64,000 nucleotides of DNA from positions 4,526,001 to 4,590,000 of the forward strand of contig OY730169.1 of NCBI GenBank assembly GCA_963422465.1. Reading direction: 5' to 3'. Source of the stretch: Lichina pygmaea. Its lineage: Eukaryota > Ascomycota > Lichinomycetes > Lichinales > Lichinaceae. Shown piece by piece: positions 10,622 through 23,292 of the stretch. The notes under the pieces are model-generated. The model did not search any database. It worked only from the letters and a program-made list of their open reading frames with translations, and was not told where the DNA came from. Numbering within the stretch: the stretch's first letter is position 1; each line of letters starts with the position of its first letter. Position numbers and translations under genes: made by a program.

Positions 10622-12005
10622 CTGCCGAGTCGTGGGCGAAACCCATCCCGATACCGTCGCGGAGGCTGAAGCCTACGTCGTAATGAGGATCCACTGCATG
10701 CTCGCGCGCGGCCGGATGCTAATCATTCGGCCCGACATGGTGGTCAGGCGCCACCGGTTCCTTGCTTGCTGGTACAGTCCATTGTATGGTTGGCACCGGC
10801 GTGACAGGGGAGAGGTCTACGGCGAATGATTTGGACGGTGACGGGTCTTCGCCCTCAGGGCCCCACATGAAGATCTCACCAGATCGTTGCTGGGTGTTGA
10901 GACGCGCATCATCGATGCTGGGCAATCAGAAGGCTCGCGCACGAGCTGGAGGGAGTACCGGTATCGAAAAGGGCAGGGCGAAAGAGGAGAGGACGGGCAG
11001 ACGGAGCCGAGTGCTGGAAATGGGATTGGAAGAAGAGAAGTGGGTATGGAGGAGGGGACGATGTGCACTACGAACAGTACTTTTGGGGGGTTATCGAAGA
11101 GGGACACATTCTTGTACTCGTATGAGTCGTCGAGCTTCGTCACGTGTCGCAGATCTGCACGCACGTACGTTCCGTACGCCCCTATCAGGTACGTATGTAC
11201 CTTACGTACGTAACGTACATGCTCCTGGTTGCCGTGTTCATAAGTAATGCTACAGACTCTGTATTCTTGAATGTGTGCCGTGACACCTTTATTGATTAGC
11301 AAGCATGGTACGAGAGGTACGACCTTGGGCCTTAAAATGCTCAGGGAGTGTTGGACCGGCCAGTAGTACGTACGTATGTACGGAGGTACATCATCTGGAT
11401 CAGAACTTTTGCTACAGTCCGCCAGTCGACGTCAGATGCTACAAAAAAAACAAGACTGACTGAAGTAGTCATCGGTCCAGTACGAGGTTGGTCCGCACGA
11501 TGGCCGCCACCGTCAGTGGTGCGTCCGAGAGAGAGAGAGAGAAGCAGAGAGGGCTAATCATGATTTTACAACCTGGCGGTGCCTGGGTACTGTACGTATG
11601 TACGGAACGCACGTACTCGTATGTACTGTACCTCTTTTACCTCAACAGCAGGTATGGGGCAAGAAGTCGACCGCCCTCGGTCCGACCGCGCCCACGTCGG
11701 CCAAAGATTAAATGACCGCGAGGAAGTCGTCAAAAGTCACGAGGCAGAAATGACTTGTAGAATTTCACGACGGAAAACACGCCGGTCGGGAAGGAGAGCG
11801 AAAAATAGGACGCAAGTGGAGATAACACTGCCCGTAGAGAGCGACGTCCCTTCACCGACCGACCAACCTTCCACCATCGATATCTCGACCATCCGGTCGC
11901 TTTCATCTCAACTTCGCCCGGTTTTCGAGACCGTCGACCTCACTTTCCTCATCGCCCTCATTTTTTTTCTGTTTGACCGATGTCGCACGGTCGCGTTAGG
12001 TCTAT
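10622..12005. other. Intergenic, TACGTA-rich, ending in the Vid21 5' leader
   Basis: No gene could be supported. A frame at 10925-10719 (minus, MPSIDDARLNTQQRSGEIF) could be an upstream exon of the interrupted gene, but this is not demonstrable. TACGTA clusters occur at 11161-11220, 11366-11390 and 11590-11630. From about 11840 to 12000 the sequence becomes C/T-rich with CATC words, as expected for the 5' leader of the Vid21 gene. Confidence 0.5.
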
Positions 12006-15000
12006 ATGACGCTCGAGCCCATCCGCGAGCGACTGCTGTGGGCCAAGAAGAAGGAGCAAACGTACGTAGAAATTCACGCCGATCGCTGTGGATGGCAATG
12101 TCGTCGCCGCCGGAGAGAATGAGTCGCTGACATTGAGATTTGGTCGGTTGACGGCCTCGTTGTCGTCCATTGTAGACGCTCGGTGCTCTCTCGAAAGCGA
12201 AAGTTGCGTGAGCTTTACGCGGTCGCAACCTGTACCGACCCGGCCCCCGACCGTGCCAGCTCCAGCAACGATGCTCTGTCCTCCGACGTTGGCGAACCTG
12301 CCTTCCTCGACGCAAATGATATCCTCAAGTGAACTCTCCTTACCATTTGGCTCGGTCGGATCCGGTCAGAATGCCGATGCTTAACGCAGTTTGGCTGACA
12401 CGCCCCATCTGCTCAGGGGCCGATACTTCGACGAGTGCACTCTTCCGACCCGTCGAAGCTATGCCACCCAGACCGGCGAGGAATGGATTGCAATCCCGCC
12501 GGCATCCACGCCGGCACCCGCCGTATCTGAGTCGTCCAGATCTGTCGACGCTGCAGCGTTCGTGGGGCCACTTGAAGTCCGCGACGCAGAGCCAGCGACG
12601 ACGGAGCCGCAGTCCGCGGCCGCCGTCGGCCGTCCAGGAACGCCGAAACCCGCGGTCCCGGGCCCCGCCCTGGCCGAGACTTTAGAGACGCAAGAGCCTC
12701 CGGCCGTCAGCCCGCGGCGACCTCTGAGCCCCGTCGTCGCGAATGCGCCGCGCTCGCCCTCGATGCGTACCTCCCCGGAGCGGACGGCGCCGGCGGACCT
12801 GCCGGGGCCAGAGCTGGACGGGTCCGCGTCGAGAGCTGCCGAAGCGCCTCCCAAGAACACGCCAGGGCCAGGGCCAGGGCCAGGGCCAGGGCCAGGGCCA
12901 GGGCCAGGGCCAGCGTCAGCGCCACCGTCAGCGCCACCGTCATCCGCCGAGACCCCTCAGACCGTGAAGATACAGGTCAAGGAAGAGCCGACGGAGCAGA
13001 CGGAACGGATGGAACCGACGGAACCGACGACGCAGGTGAGCATCGACGGACCGTCGGCGGCAGCGCCGCGAGTAGGACGTGTCGAGGCCTCGCGGGAGGA
13101 GAAACGGCTGGCACGGGTGATCTTCGAGAAACGAGAGTGGCCGGCGGATGCGGAGGGAAAGCCTCCAGATGCTGGCGCTTGGGACTCGGACCGCAGCGGC
13201 GACTACACCCTGCCCCTCTTCGTCTCCCAGACGTACTCGCCTCCCCGCGCTCCCGTTCTCCACAATCTTCTCACCGCCGCCAGCAAGACGCTCACGACGG
13301 CCAATCACTTTGTCGATCTGTACGAGCAGCACGACTGCCGCATCCTGAAGCGCGTCTACCAGCTGCAACACGCCAACCGATGGTCGCTGCGCCAGAGCCA
13401 CCGCTCGGTCGAGCCACCGCGGCCGTCTACCCATTGGGACGCGCTCCTCAAGCAGGCCAAGTGGCTGCGGACAGATTTCCGGGAGGAGAGGAAGTGGAAG
13501 GTGACCGTCGCTCACGTGCTTGCCGGTTGGTGCGCCGAGTGGGTAGCCAGCGAGCCGGTCAAGCGCGCGACGCTGCAGGTGCGACCGAGACGTCCTCGAG
13601 TCCGACGGAAGGCCGACGCGGATGGCGCGCCGCCGTCGAGGATGCCTCGCGTCCACGATCGGATGGATCCGTCGTCGTCGCCGATCGACGATCCCCAGTC
13701 GATGCAGCCGACGCCGGATCTCGTCTCGTCCGTCGAGGATGAGGCAACGGCGTACGGCCATCGAGACGGGGACCGAGACCGGGACGAGGTCGAGACCCCA
13801 CCACCCGCCGCTCTGTTCTCGCTGGGCCCGCAGGACGTTGCCTTCTCGCTCCGGAAGACGTCGGCGAGCGGCAGGCTTCTGCTCGAGCTCCCATCGTACG
13901 AACCCGAGCGATGCGTGGCCGTGGACTTACCGTCCGAGAGCTCGTCGGGGGCGGATGCCACCTGGAAGCTGGCGGTCGCGCCCGTGAGCAAGTACGCCGC
14001 CGGAAAGATCATGCTGCCCGACCCGGTGAGACCGGCGGGGACGTCGCTCCTCGACCGGGCAGAAGGCCGTGCGGACGATGACCTCGACGACGCCGTCGGC
14101 CCTGACGCCGTAGAGGGACGCCGACCTCGCGAGCACACGGCACGGACCGGCGTCGCTCTGTTCGACCCGGAGAACAAGCACATCCTGGACCGAGTACACG
14201 CCGGCCACGCCTTCCGGCCGCCGTCGGAGTTCCCCATGCCTCCACAGAGCTTCTTCGAGAACCGTCCGGCGTCGCAATGGACGGCCGCCGAGGAGGATGA
14301 GCTCCGCGCGCTGGTCAAGCGGTACGCCTACAACTGGTCGCTCATCGCCGATCTACTGTCGTCCAGGTCGCTATACTCCTCGGGGGCCGAGCGCCGAACG
14401 CCATGGGAGTGCTTCGAGTGCTGGGTTGGCCTCGAAGGCCTGCCGGCGGACATGCAAAGAACGCAATACTTCCGCACCTACCACGCCCGGCTCGAGGCCG
14501 CTCAGCGCGGCGCGGTTCTGCACCAGCCGTCGACGCAGCCGTCGCAGCAAGACGGAAGCCACACCACGACCCCGCTCAGGAGGCGGTCGACCCAGCCGAT
14601 CAAGGTCGAACGGCGGAAGCAGACAAAACACCTCGCACTGATCGACGCGATGAGGAAGTTGGCCAAGCAACGGGAGATGGCATCACAGAAACAGCAGCAT
14701 GGTGAGCACCCTATCCTACGTCCGTTTCTTTTTTTTGTTTTTTTGTTGGGGGGGGGGGGGGGGGTTTAGACCCAATTCTCACAGCCGTATCACGATGTTC
14801 AGCGCGTTTTGGGTATTATCTTTTTGTGCCCCGACTGGCTTTGCTAACGTGTGTCTTCACGTCCAAGCCGCGAGCGTAGCAGCGACGCGGAAGATCACCG
14901 TCGATGCAGCACTGCCTCGAGGGTCTGCGTACACGCCCCAAGATCTGAGTCGGCTCAAGCACGAACGAGAGACCAAGATACAAGAGCGAGCCGAGGCGTA

Positions 15001-15595
15001 TCGCCAGCATGTGTATAATAGCCAACGGGTGAGTCCTATCATCTCTTTTACCCATGCCCTGAAGCATCGCTCACGTTTTGGGTCGTCGATGTCACTCTGC
15101 AGCGGCCGACTCAGCTACCGGTGCCGCATGTGGTGCCGCATGTGACGCCGGATGTGATGCCGCAACAAGCGCGCAACGGCAACATGTCTACATCAGGGAC
15201 TGTCTCTGTTGCGGTCTCTTCTGCCCTCTCGAACAGCCTCAGCACAAGCTCTTTCCCTGCTCCGCCAACACCACACTCGTCCCTTCAAGTACCACAATTC
15301 AATCTCCCCGTCTACGGGACAAGCGTTCCACCCCCTGCAGGACCCAATGTCAACGGTGCCATTGGCATCAAAACCATACCTCAACCCTACATGCACCCTC
15401 ATGTCGCTAATCACCCGAGGCCCGCACAGTCAGTATCCCACGACATGCGAATAGCGATAGAGAATACCCGAATCCACCAAGAGCAACGAAGGTATCTCCA
15501 GCAGCAGCACCAGCATCAGCAACAGCAGCAACAGCAGCAACAGCAGCAACAGCAGCAGCAGCAGCAGCAGCAACAACACCACAACCTCCTCCTCC

Positions 15596-15671
<76 letters not shown>

Positions 15672-16482
15672 TCAACAACATCAACATCAACATCAACATC
15701 AACAACATCAACAACATCAACAACATCAACAACATCAACATCAACATCAACAACAAAAACAACAACAGCTACAGCTACAACAGCTACAACAGCAACAGGC
15801 GGGCAGCCAGTTTCAGTTTGCCGGCCAGCAAAGTCATGCTCAAGCAGGCCCTCCTACATCACCTCTTGCCCACAACCTCAACGGCCTCGGACGTCAAGCG
15901 CCGCTCCAGAACAACGCGGCCATGCTGGCGGCGCTCCACGCGGCTTCCAATGCCCACGGCATGACGGCGGTGGTGAACAGTGTCCCTAACGTCACTGCCG
16001 GTCCGGCCCCCTCCCCCCGCATGGGTCAGATTCCCATGTCGCAGATGGGCCAGCCCCAGTCACTGTCTAGCGGTGTCATTCCCGCCATCAGCGCCATCTC
16101 GCATCAGATCAAAGCTCGCAACATCAATGCAAGTCCGGAGCAGATCAAGCGGATGACCAACGAGCAACTGGCCGCACAGTATCAGCAGCGGCTGTCCCAG
16201 TCCGCCATGAACGCCGCGGCCGGTGGCGGCAACGGTCAACTCTTGGGACTATCGAACGATGCGAACAGTCATGTCCATCAACGATACGCGCAGATGATCC
16301 GAGCTCAGCAGGCATCGCAGTCGCCGTCGCAGCCGAAGGGGGTTCCGCCGGTGCCGAATGGTGTTCGGGCGCCGTCGAGAGGCGCCACGCCACACACTCA
16401 GAGGCTTCCCAATATCCAAACCTCTCCCGCACCCAGCCAGAGTCCGCGACCTCCGCAGGCACAGATGGCACGAGGGCAATAA
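12006..16482 (+). CDS. vid21: Vid21/Eaf1-type HSA-SANT subunit of the NuA4 histone acetyltransferase complex
   Basis: Five exons: 12006-12061, 12176-12328, 12390-14701, 14868-15028 and 15103-16482, predicting 1353 residues with all junctions in frame. The N-terminus reads MTLEPIRERLLWAKKKEQ, then across the splice SRKRKLRELYAVAT, a conserved start block of the family. An HSA helix lies at about residues 418-455 (HWDALLKQAKWLRTDF, then AHVLAGWCAEWV), and a SANT/Myb domain at about 697-770 (SQWTAAEEDELRALVKRYAY, NWSLIADLL). The C-terminus is dominated by polyglutamine with interspersed His (about residues 1025-1125). In yeast Eaf1 scaffolds NuA4 in the nucleus; the HSA domain binds actin-related proteins. 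Oddities: a (Pro-Gly)n run near residue 235, a G17 run inside intron 3, and a short first exon of 56 nt. Closely related SANT/HSA proteins (Swr1, Ino80) carry a helicase domain, which is absent here. Confidence 0.85.
12861..12912 (+). repeat. Tandem hexamer CCAGGG/AGGGCC coding a Pro-Gly run
   Basis: About eight tandem hexamers within Vid21 exon 3, encoding alternating Pro and Gly in a disordered region ahead of the HSA domain. This is a slippage-prone coding microsatellite. Confidence 0.85.
14748..14764 (+). repeat. Run of 17 G inside Vid21 intron 3
   Basis: It follows a T-rich stretch and lies about 50 nt after the donor GTGAGC at 14702. The intron's branch site GCTAAC and acceptor CCAAG are near 14850-14867. 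Confidence 0.85.
15490..15800 (+). repeat. Coding CAG/CAA/CAT tract (polyGln with His) in Vid21
   Basis: The tract changes codon by block: CAG-rich at about 15498-15572, almost pure CAA at about 15596-15670, CAACAT-type Gln/His units at about 15671-15752, then mixed. The reverse strand gives a meaningless poly-Leu frame. Confidence 0.9.
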
Positions 16483-16883
16483 GGATGTCGGCGAACAGTT
16501 AGGGCTCGTCGGGTTCCCCTTCAGCTCGAATGTCACGAATTTCGACGACAGACTGTTGGTAGCGTTTTGCAATCCCCCGGTGGGGGAACGGGCTTTTGGG
16601 GCTGTTTTTACCGGCTCCCGGGCCAAATCGTGCCATCGTCCAGTTCTCTTTTCAGTTGTATATATTCATGTCCGTCACACGCCACGAAGCTCTTGTAAAT
16701 ACCTCATAATCACACTAATTATGGGCTCTGCCACTAGATCAATGCAGTAGCTCCCACGAACGCCATTAAGCTTGGTGAGTAAGCCATGAAGCGGGCGGTT
16801 TTGAGTCGCGTCATTGGAGTAATGGCGCACCGTGTCGCGGTCACAAACAGCACGTGCCAACGTCGAAGGGAAGCTCACCTTCC
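16483..16883. other. Vid21-Spp2 intergenic spacer
   Basis: About 400 bp separating two genes on the same strand. It must hold the Vid21 3' end and the Spp2 promoter. A TGTATATATT stretch at about 16658 could serve in 3' end formation (inference). No other feature was seen. Confidence 0.5.
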
Positions 16884-18568
16884 ATGGCTCAACGCCCACG
16901 CCAGGCCGCGAGCTCTGCAGGGAACGCCGCGCAGGCAGCTCAGCCTGCATCTCAGGCCTCGGATCAGCGGACAAGCTCCGGGTCTTTTTCTCTCAGCCTT
17001 GGTGGGCCAAAGTCCAAGTCGACGGCGTTGTCACTATCACATCGACCTTTTGCAAGTTTGAACGGACACAAAAGACCACATTCGTCACTCCGCGGATCTG
17101 ACAACGAAGACGACGAGTCTGAGCCACAGGCGCGGCTGGTCTCCGGATTCGACCACGCTGCTGGCGGTGCCATCTCCTTTGGGGAACCGCAAGCGCAGAA
17201 GGGGCCGCTGGTGATTGCGCCTCTCAGAAACCGAGACTGGAGAGACGAGAGTCGACGGAGACGAGCGGCAAGGTCATCGCCAACAGATGGCGAACAGAAC
17301 GGCAATGTCGAGGGCGGGTCAGCCCGACGCAGTAGGGAGCTGGAGGTCGTCTACGGGACACCACAACCATACGGGCTGAGCTTCGTGACGAAGGCCGACG
17401 AGAGCAGGAACGATGCGGAAGTTGACGGCACCCAGACGGCGGTTGCGCTATCTGCCGAAACCAGTGATGGCTTGAAAGAAAAGACAGTCGAAGAACTGGC
17501 TCTGGAGGCACTGACCAGCGGCAAGGCCAGCCGCAAGTCGAATATTGTGTTGCCGCTCGTCGACGATACAGCAGACAAGGACTCTACGCCACTTGTCTCC
17601 CGAGGAGCAACGTCGGGCGTTTCGGAGGACGTGGCGTTCCGAACCGATATCTCGTCGCGACCGGATTCGGCCTCGCTGGCCGATTACGCCGCCGTGCCCG
17701 TCGAGGAATTCGGCGCTGCTCTTTTACGGGGGATGGGCTGGAAGGAGGGGGACGTGGTGGGCAAGCGCAAAGACACGATCAGCAAGCCGCGCGTGGTTGA
17801 GCGACGACCGGCGCTACTCGGCATCGGAGCGAAGGAGATGCCCGGCGGCGTGGGCGACGAACTTGGCGCGTGGGGTAAGGGCGCAGCTGCAGGCAACAGA
17901 AAACACAGAAGAGTCGACAAGGTGTACAACCCGGTGGTGCTGAAGAACGCAAAGACGGGGGAAATGCTTACGGAGGATGAGTTGAAGGCGAAAGTGGAGG
18001 AGGATCAGAAGAGGAAGGGAGAGGACGATTGGCGGCAACGACGGGATCGCAATCTCCGATTGGATTCCGAGAGGAAGGAGCGGAAAGGCGGAGGAAGGGA
18101 TCGTGGACGATCGAGGTAGGTCCCGCCCATCTGGTCCCCTCCTTGCAATTTTTACTATGGGTGCAATCGACGCTGACTCGCTGTTGTGCTACAATAGAGA
18201 CGGCGGCTATGCGGATGACGATGACGATAAAGACCGTCGACGCTCTGGCCGTGACCAACGGCACCATCGTCAAGACCGCCATCGAGCAGAATTGTCGCCG
18301 TACGCGCTAGACGAAACGCGCTCGCTGTCCGAAGACGACAAGAGGGCCCGCAGCTCTCGGCGAGGCGACGGCGACCGACATCGCCGCAGACGGGATGAAG
18401 ACCGTGACGACGATGACTACGCCTCGCGCGGTTCGCACCAACGCCGTCCTGACCGTGCCGCTCACGATGATTACGACCGTCACTTCGACTCTGCGCCGTC
18501 TTCTCCAATGACGACGAGGAGGAACTATGGAGATGACGACTTGGATATGCATGGAGACAGACTAAGGA

Positions 18569-18606
<38 letters not shown>

Positions 18607-18867
18607 AGGGATAGGGACAGGGACAGGGGTTGGGACGCAGACAGAAGCAAAGAGAGAGTGCGACACCGCGATAAAGACAGAGACCGAGAAAGAACCAGAG
18701 ATGAGAATCGCGAGAGAGCCGCTCCGAGAGATCCCCCCCGAGACGCGGCCGACCGAGCTTACGATCGAGCAAGAGACAACGGCAGGGACAGACGGAAGGA
18801 GAGCTCACACACCTCGCCCTCGAATCCAACATCGTCGTCGTCGTCACGGGTATACGCACGACGATAA
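16884..18867 (+). CDS. spp2: Spp2-like G-patch pre-mRNA splicing factor
   Basis: Exons 16884-18115 and 18198-18867 give 633 residues. The intron has donor GTAGGT, a CTGAC branch and acceptor AATAG. The start is the ATG at 16884 (MAQRPRQAAS), since the frame above it has only GTG. The N-terminal part contains the Spp2 opening SFSLSLGGPKSK. The diagnostic core is at about residues 280-330: YAAVPVEEFGAALLRGMGWK then LGIGAKEMPG, which is the G-patch of the Spp2/MOS2/GPKOW family. The C-terminus is an arginine-aspartate/arginine-serine rich tail with a (Arg-Asp)n run. Spp2 recruits and activates the DEAH helicase Prp2 in the spliceosome through its G-patch (established). The protein is much longer than yeast Spp2 because of the RD tail. 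It is convergent with Utp13. Confidence 0.85.
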
Positions 18868-20163
18868 GAAGGAGGGAAGTGTGAAAGCTTTCCCCCTATA
18901 GGAAATGACAGTGTGGGGCAATGAAATGTTCTGCTCTTGTACGGTGTGATGTAGGTATTGAAGATCATCAGTGTCATTCGGGGCCTTCTTACTCAAAGTG
19001 CTTCATCTGGTCCAAGGCCTTTTCAGCTTGCGCAAGGATATTTGAGTCAGCACGAGGGCAATTCAGTCAGTGCAAGACTCTCTCTCCACATGTCCTCATG
19101 ATAGACTTTCAGTGAATGCATATGTAGTATTGCTAAAGCATGTCTATAGCATGTCTCCATCAAAGGTTCAGTACATCTCCAGCTACATCTGTCTCCAGTC
19201 ACATCTCTACAACACACCTCTCACATATCTCTAGCAAGTCTACAGCACATCTAAACCATACTGTACTTCTGTACAGTATCCAAGATAGAACAAGATCAAT
19301 CATTATAGACAACCAAAGATCATTGAGTGTATCAGAATCTAACAAACATTGTTGATCTGAGATGGACTTTTGAAATATTTGTTTGAGGTGGAAAGAAAAA
19401 AGTGTGGATGATGATGGGTGGGAGTAGTGGATGGTGTTTCTATGTACTGTACAGATTTGTGTAGTGTGTCGGCTGTAGGTGGGCTGTAGGTGGGCTGTGG
19501 GTGGGCCTCCGGGTGAGCTCTGAGTGGAGCAGATGGCAGGTGGATTGGGTAGAAAGTATTGGATAAGGCAAACAGTATTATGTCTGGCAGACAGCAGTAT
19601 AATTATTAGACAAACTGTGTGTTGGCCAGATAGCAGCGACCAGTACGTATACGTACAGCACTTCTGTACAGGATACAGTAGTGAACAACAAACTAGTGAG
19701 TTGAATACATCTGTTCCAGAATTAGTGAGTGGACAATCTTTCTCCCCCCCCCCCAAAAAAAATTTAAATAAAAAGACAGCACAGTACGGAGTACAGAGTA
19801 CACCTCCTACAGTACACGTGATATGTTTGGCTTGGTAGAAGATAGATGAAAGTAGTGGGTTTCTGAAGATATCAGTTGTCATGAGTGATTGTCAGTATGG
19901 GAGGGGGGGCGGGGTGGAAAAAGAGGAGAGTTCTGTGTTTACTAATCACTGTTACTTGAGCTGTGCAACGCTAGCGTCCACGATCTTGCGCTGTCACAGT
20001 GATATGTATCCATACGTATTGCGCCGTGTTCGAGATGGAAGATGGTATGTGAGAGGAAATGAAGAAGGAAGGGGGAAAGGAAAGAAGTAAGGAAAGAAGC
20101 AAGGCACAATAGCAGTAGACAGGTTTCCTCTTCTCTGTTTCGGCCTGTCGTGGCTCATGACAT
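18868..20163. other. Convergent Spp2/Utp13 spacer, no gene
   Basis: This 1.3-kb stretch includes a CATCTC/ACATCT-rich patch at about 19140-19260 and three GTAGGTGGGCT units at about 19475-19505. A 227-codon minus frame at 19199-19882 is compositionally odd and motif-free, so it is not called. Confidence 0.55.
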
Positions 20164-23100
20164 CTAGCTAGCGCCGTGCATGATCACGTCTCCGCCTTCC
20201 ACTTTGTGCCGTTCTGGAACAGTCTGCTGTGCCGAGATGAACTCGTCTAGAGACATTTTCTCTGTGGCTGTCTGCTTGCCGTGTTGGTGACCGCTGTCCC
20301 CGAGCGGCAGAGCACGAGGTCTGGACAAAGACTCGACGTGGTGTTTAATCCTGTGGCCGTCGTCATCGACCTCACCTGCATTGACGCCGACCTGGTCCAT
20401 CTCCCTCAGCGTATACTCGATCACGTAACTCTCGTCGACGAGATCGTCGACGCGCTCGTAGTGCCGCTGCGTGTACGCCTTGAGCGCGTCGAACAGGTCC
20501 AAGAGGTTGGCTGGGTGGGCTCCCTTGGCGGCGAATCGAGAAGCCGTGGTATCCATGTGACCAGCCGAATCACCGCCGGAGCCGGAGCCAGGTCGGCGCC
20601 AGCTCTTGCTCAGCTCGACGAATCTTGCCGCCGGATAGGACTTGACGAGCACCCAGAGGATCTGTTGCGCGACGGGCGCCGTGCGTGCGTTGGTGTTCCA
20701 GTCACGGACACGAAGGAGGAGGAGATACAGCTGGTCGTTGGCCAAGCTGGCCAGGACGTCGTCCACGGCGCGGACACCGCTCAGCGACCCTTCTTCCGGC
20801 GGGGACGTGTGCACAACGGATGTGAACAGCGCCAAGAGCCGCGCTGGGTGGTTCATCTGCAACGCGAGGGTGATGGCCTCGCGGTAGGCCTTCGCGTGGG
20901 TCAGGTTCTCCAGCTGCTGTTCCTGCTCGACGCGCTGCGAGGCCGCCGTCTGAGCGGCCGCAGCGGTCTTTGATGTGGTGTCCTTCCAGAACGTTATGAC
21001 GCCGTCTCCACCACCGGATACAAGGGTGCAGGTGTCAGGCTTCACGTCCAGGGCCCAGACGCGGTCTGTGTGGTTGTCCAGGGTGCAGACTACCTCACCG
21101 CCGGCGGCATCCCATACCTTTACAAGCCCGTCTCCGCCGGCTGAAGCAACCCGCGATGGTGCCTGCCGGCCTCCAGCGTCGTCGGCAGCCAGCGAGGGCA
21201 GCCATATCACTTTGAGTACGCTGTTCGTATGCCCTTCGAGGGTCCGCAGGCAGCTGTAATCCGAAAGATTCCAGATCTTGATTGTCTTGTCCCCACTGCC
21301 GGTAAGCACGACTCCGCGGTTACCGGAAGCCGATCCGGCTTGTCCCACGATACTGGGCGCATTCTTCGGTCCGAACTGCACCGACCAGACCCCGCGGCGA
21401 TGCCCACGCAGAACACCTTGGGCCTCGCCTCCTTCGACCGACCATAATTTGACCGTTCGATCTTGAGACGCCGATGCGAAGAGGGTGGCGTCATGGTTGA
21501 TATCCAGAGCGTTGATGTCTTTGTCGTGCGCCTTGCGCGTATACCGTGCTTGCGGCGATAGAGCGCCGCCCTTGCGCTCTGATCGGAGGGTGTCCCAGCA
21601 TTTTATGGTGAGGTCCTGGGAGCCGGATATAAGGAATGGGGGTGGTCGGTCCATTGCACCTATTTCCGGTACCGAGTCTTTAACTGGCTTGATCTTGGGA
21701 AGCGCTACGGCGCCCAGTGACTCAGCGTGCCCTGAACAGACAGCCATGCACGTGAATCGACCGGCTGGATTGGCGCGCCATAGTCGTGCCGTGTTGTCCT
21801 TGGCCCCAGTCGCGATCCAGGTCCCGGACCAGTCAGTGTCCACAGATATGATGATGTCCTCATGGCCCCTTAACGATACAACATCCGCGCCAAAATACTG
21901 ATCGGTCTGATGACCTTTCTTCGCACGCTCCCCGTCCCCGGAGGGTCCGACCACAGACACAATGCGGAGGTCTTCTGAATTGGTGGCTAGAGCGAGCAAA
22001 GAGCGATCCGGCAACAGGTATGCCAAGTCGATGACCTCGTCGTGGGTGCCAGATATTCGTCGAATGACGGGCAGCGGGGCCAAAGACCCCTCAGCGGGAT
22101 CTTGAGTTAGGGCCTCAGTTGAATGTAGCAGCAGAGATTGATCGCTGTGCACGGATAAAAAGAAGTTCAGCTTTGGATGGCAAACGAGCTGGACTATGCT
22201 ATCCCCTCCGCTGCGACTCTGTTGATCTGCCGTCGCTTCGCGTCCAGTCTTGGTGGCCCAAATCCGAATTGTTCCCTGCTCGCCAGCCGTGTAGACAAAC
22301 CTGCTCCCAGAGGTAAAGCCCGCAGCCTCGATTACTTCGAGTACGGGGATCACCCTAGTCGATTTCCAGAGCCTAGCATCCCATAGAATAACGGTTTTGT
22401 CCCTGCTGGCCGAAACGAGCAAGTTCTCTTCACGATTGAAGTCCAATCCTCGTACGATTGAGACATGGGAGGCCAGCACGGAAAGACAGCTGCGCCTTTG
22501 GAGGTCCCATATCCGAATTTTCCCGTCTTCGTCTCCAGATGCCAGCCTGAAGCCTTGTCCTCCAGCTCTACCGGCCGTCTCCCTTTTCTTGCTAGCCTTT
22601 CCTTTCTTAGCACGGGCTTCTCGGCGCTCTGGCGGTGCACTCTTCTTATGCGACCCATTGGGCAGGTCCGATGACTCCGTCTCGAAGAAGTGTAGAGCGG
22701 ACACAATACCGCCATGTCCCCGGAACGTGTGAGTTGTGTAGCCTCCTCTGATATCCCACACTTTGACCGAGCCATCGGCTCCACCCGTAGCAAGCAACGT
22801 GCCAGTCCGGTCAACCGTCGACGTGATCACAGGGGCTGTGTGGGGCTTGAACGTCCGCTCAAGCTGAGCTTCAATCAACCCATCGTCGAGTAGCAAGGTG
22901 AGCGAATATATGCGCGATGAAAGCGAGCGCGAGCAAATTATCAGATGGGAGGCGGACGGAGTAACTAGACGCAGTTAGAGAAGGAGAATAGGCCTGTATC
23001 GGCAACGCATTTGGCTCACGAGACAAGGAAGTGATGACTTCTCCATCCTACTGCTCCCACGGCATGTAAGTAGATGAAGCCTGGCAAGTCAAATGCAGCT

Positions 23101-23292
23101 CGAAAGAGAGCTTACTCCTTCTATCCTAGCCAACCGTCTTCCAGTGGTCAGGTCGGTGAGCAGTGCATCCTCGACGAGGCATGTGACTAATATACGGCCA
23201 CTCTCGTCAAGCGCGACAGTGCCGCCTGTGTATATTGGCTGAATAGATTGCTCGATATCAAAGGTAGTCCTGGTAACCACTCGAGCCGCCAT
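20164..23292 (-). CDS. utp13: Utp13 (TBL3), WD-repeat subunit of the SSU processome
   Basis: Exons 23292-23116, 23047-23020 and 22964-20164 code for 1001 residues. The 28-nt second exon restores the conserved DGEVITSLS-LTPSASHL junction; without it the frame breaks. Donors are GTAAGC and GTGAGC, and the second intron has CTAAC before its acceptor. At least a dozen WD units are visible, for example GGADGSVKVWDIRGGY, ASGDEDGKIRIWDLQ, ASASQDRTVKLWSVEG, LTGSGDKTIKIWNLS and SGGGDGVITFWKD. They are followed by the helical Utp13 domain (QLENLTHAKAYREAITLALQ). Utp13 belongs to the UtpB module that binds the U3/pre-rRNA particle in the nucleolus (established). It is longer than yeast Utp13 (about 820 residues). 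The promoter is shared with the membrane protein at 23846. Confidence 0.9.

Noticed and set aside
15430-15765. Minus-strand Leu-rich open frame
   Set aside because: It is the antisense of the coding polyGln/His tract of Vid21; the poly-Leu content is only the complement of CAG/CAA.
19199-19882. 227-codon minus-strand frame between Spp2 and Utp13
   Set aside because: No motif, Ser/Thr/Cys-rich composition produced by CT-rich repeats, and no good start context or neighbouring exon.
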